Shown: positions 42,470 through 42,907 of the stretch, piece by piece
Numbering within the stretch: the stretch's first letter is position 1
Layout of the letters: each line of letters starts with the position of its first letter
Origin: Acanthaster planci
Lineage: Eukaryota; Echinodermata; Asteroidea; Valvatida; Acanthasteridae
Assembly: GCF_001949145.1 (NCBI RefSeq)
Contig: NW_019091399.1
Coordinates: 432,383 to 475,289, forward strand
Direction: 5' to 3'
Length of the DNA: 42,907 nt
Notes under the pieces: model-generated
Databases searched by the model: none
Told to the model about the DNA's origin: nothing
The model's input: only the letters and a program-made list of their open reading frames with translations
Position numbers and translations under genes: made by a program

Positions 42470-42907
42470 AATGGTAATGGAAAGAGGAACAAAAGAACTG
42501 AACACTGCCTTAACCCTCCTACGCGGAAGTCACTCTTTGGGTCACTTGGTAAACACCTCAATGAAGCACAGCTGTGTCGTGTTGTGCTCTGAACAAACTT
42601 CATCTCAGTTGGAATGTAAGAGTACAGATTGTGCAGTCCAACAACTATGGTTCAGAGTACCCTGGGAATAATTGTGCTGTAAACAAACTGCAGTGCTCTT
42701 GTGTTGTTCTGTGCTGTCAACCTATTACCCTGATTTTGACCTCTCAAGACTTGCAATGTATCACTATCTACTGGGGTCCTACTTTTCTGCTGTCTGTTGG
42801 GACTTTGGCTAAATTTAATGAAACAGTGCATACTCGGCATTGGGATATATCATTGGCTAAGATGGGAGTTTCCTTTTGTTGTAAGAATTTTTGAATGGTA
42901 ATTTTTT
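42470..42907. other. Window end, no recognised feature
   Basis: Unique-looking sequence. TTAACCCTCCTACGCGG near 42513 has the TTAA-CCC look of some piggyBac ends, but no partner end or homology to the copies above is visible. Confidence 0.4.

Overview
The window reads as nuclear DNA of a marine invertebrate deuterostome (echinoderm, hemichordate or cephalochordate type; species not determined). The reasons are GT-AG introns, many dispersed transposon fossils, animal-type multidomain genes and dense use of the palindrome TACATGTA in non-coding DNA. There are no bacterial operons, CRISPR arrays, tRNAs or rRNAs.

Two host genes can be assembled completely by splicing. (1) Plus strand, 303-18732: 22 coding exons that join in frame to 1268 codons plus stop. 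The protein has an N-terminal armadillo-like repeat block, three fibronectin type III domains, a long Ser/Lys-rich disordered part and a C-terminal cap. I do not recognise a named family. (2) Minus strand, 25163-21335: seven exons, all separated by phase-0 introns, giving a 333-residue zeta-crystallin/quinone oxidoreductase (CRYZ). The two genes converge, and a dead piggyBac element sits between their 3' ends.

The rest is mobile-element territory. 19460-21075 is an internally deleted piggyBac copy that was later hit by a Penelope-like element (PLE) end. 16303-16490 is a piggyBac 5' end inside an intron of gene 1. 41570-42463 is a third, minus-strand piggyBac fragment. 29723-35278 is a decayed Ty3/gypsy-type retroelement with Gag, zinc knuckle, protease, RT, RNase H and integrase C-terminal remnants and an assembly gap. 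35867-37280 is a 5'-truncated PLE (RT plus GIY-YIG endonuclease, minus strand) with 88-bp inverted terminal arms and a 13-bp target duplication. Several short inverted-repeat elements and 14-16-bp minisatellites fill introns and intergenic DNA.

The most interesting signals are in the PLE copies. The 3' terminal repeat carries a hammerhead-ribozyme-like core. The inverted arm at the other end breaks off within a few bases of the predicted cleavage site. The copy at 20151-20364 is joined to a 76-bp inverted copy of its own downstream target flank. A near-intact empty site for the larger PLE is preserved 1.1 kb away as a repeat copy. Together these give a readable record of how PLE cDNA ends were joined to target DNA.
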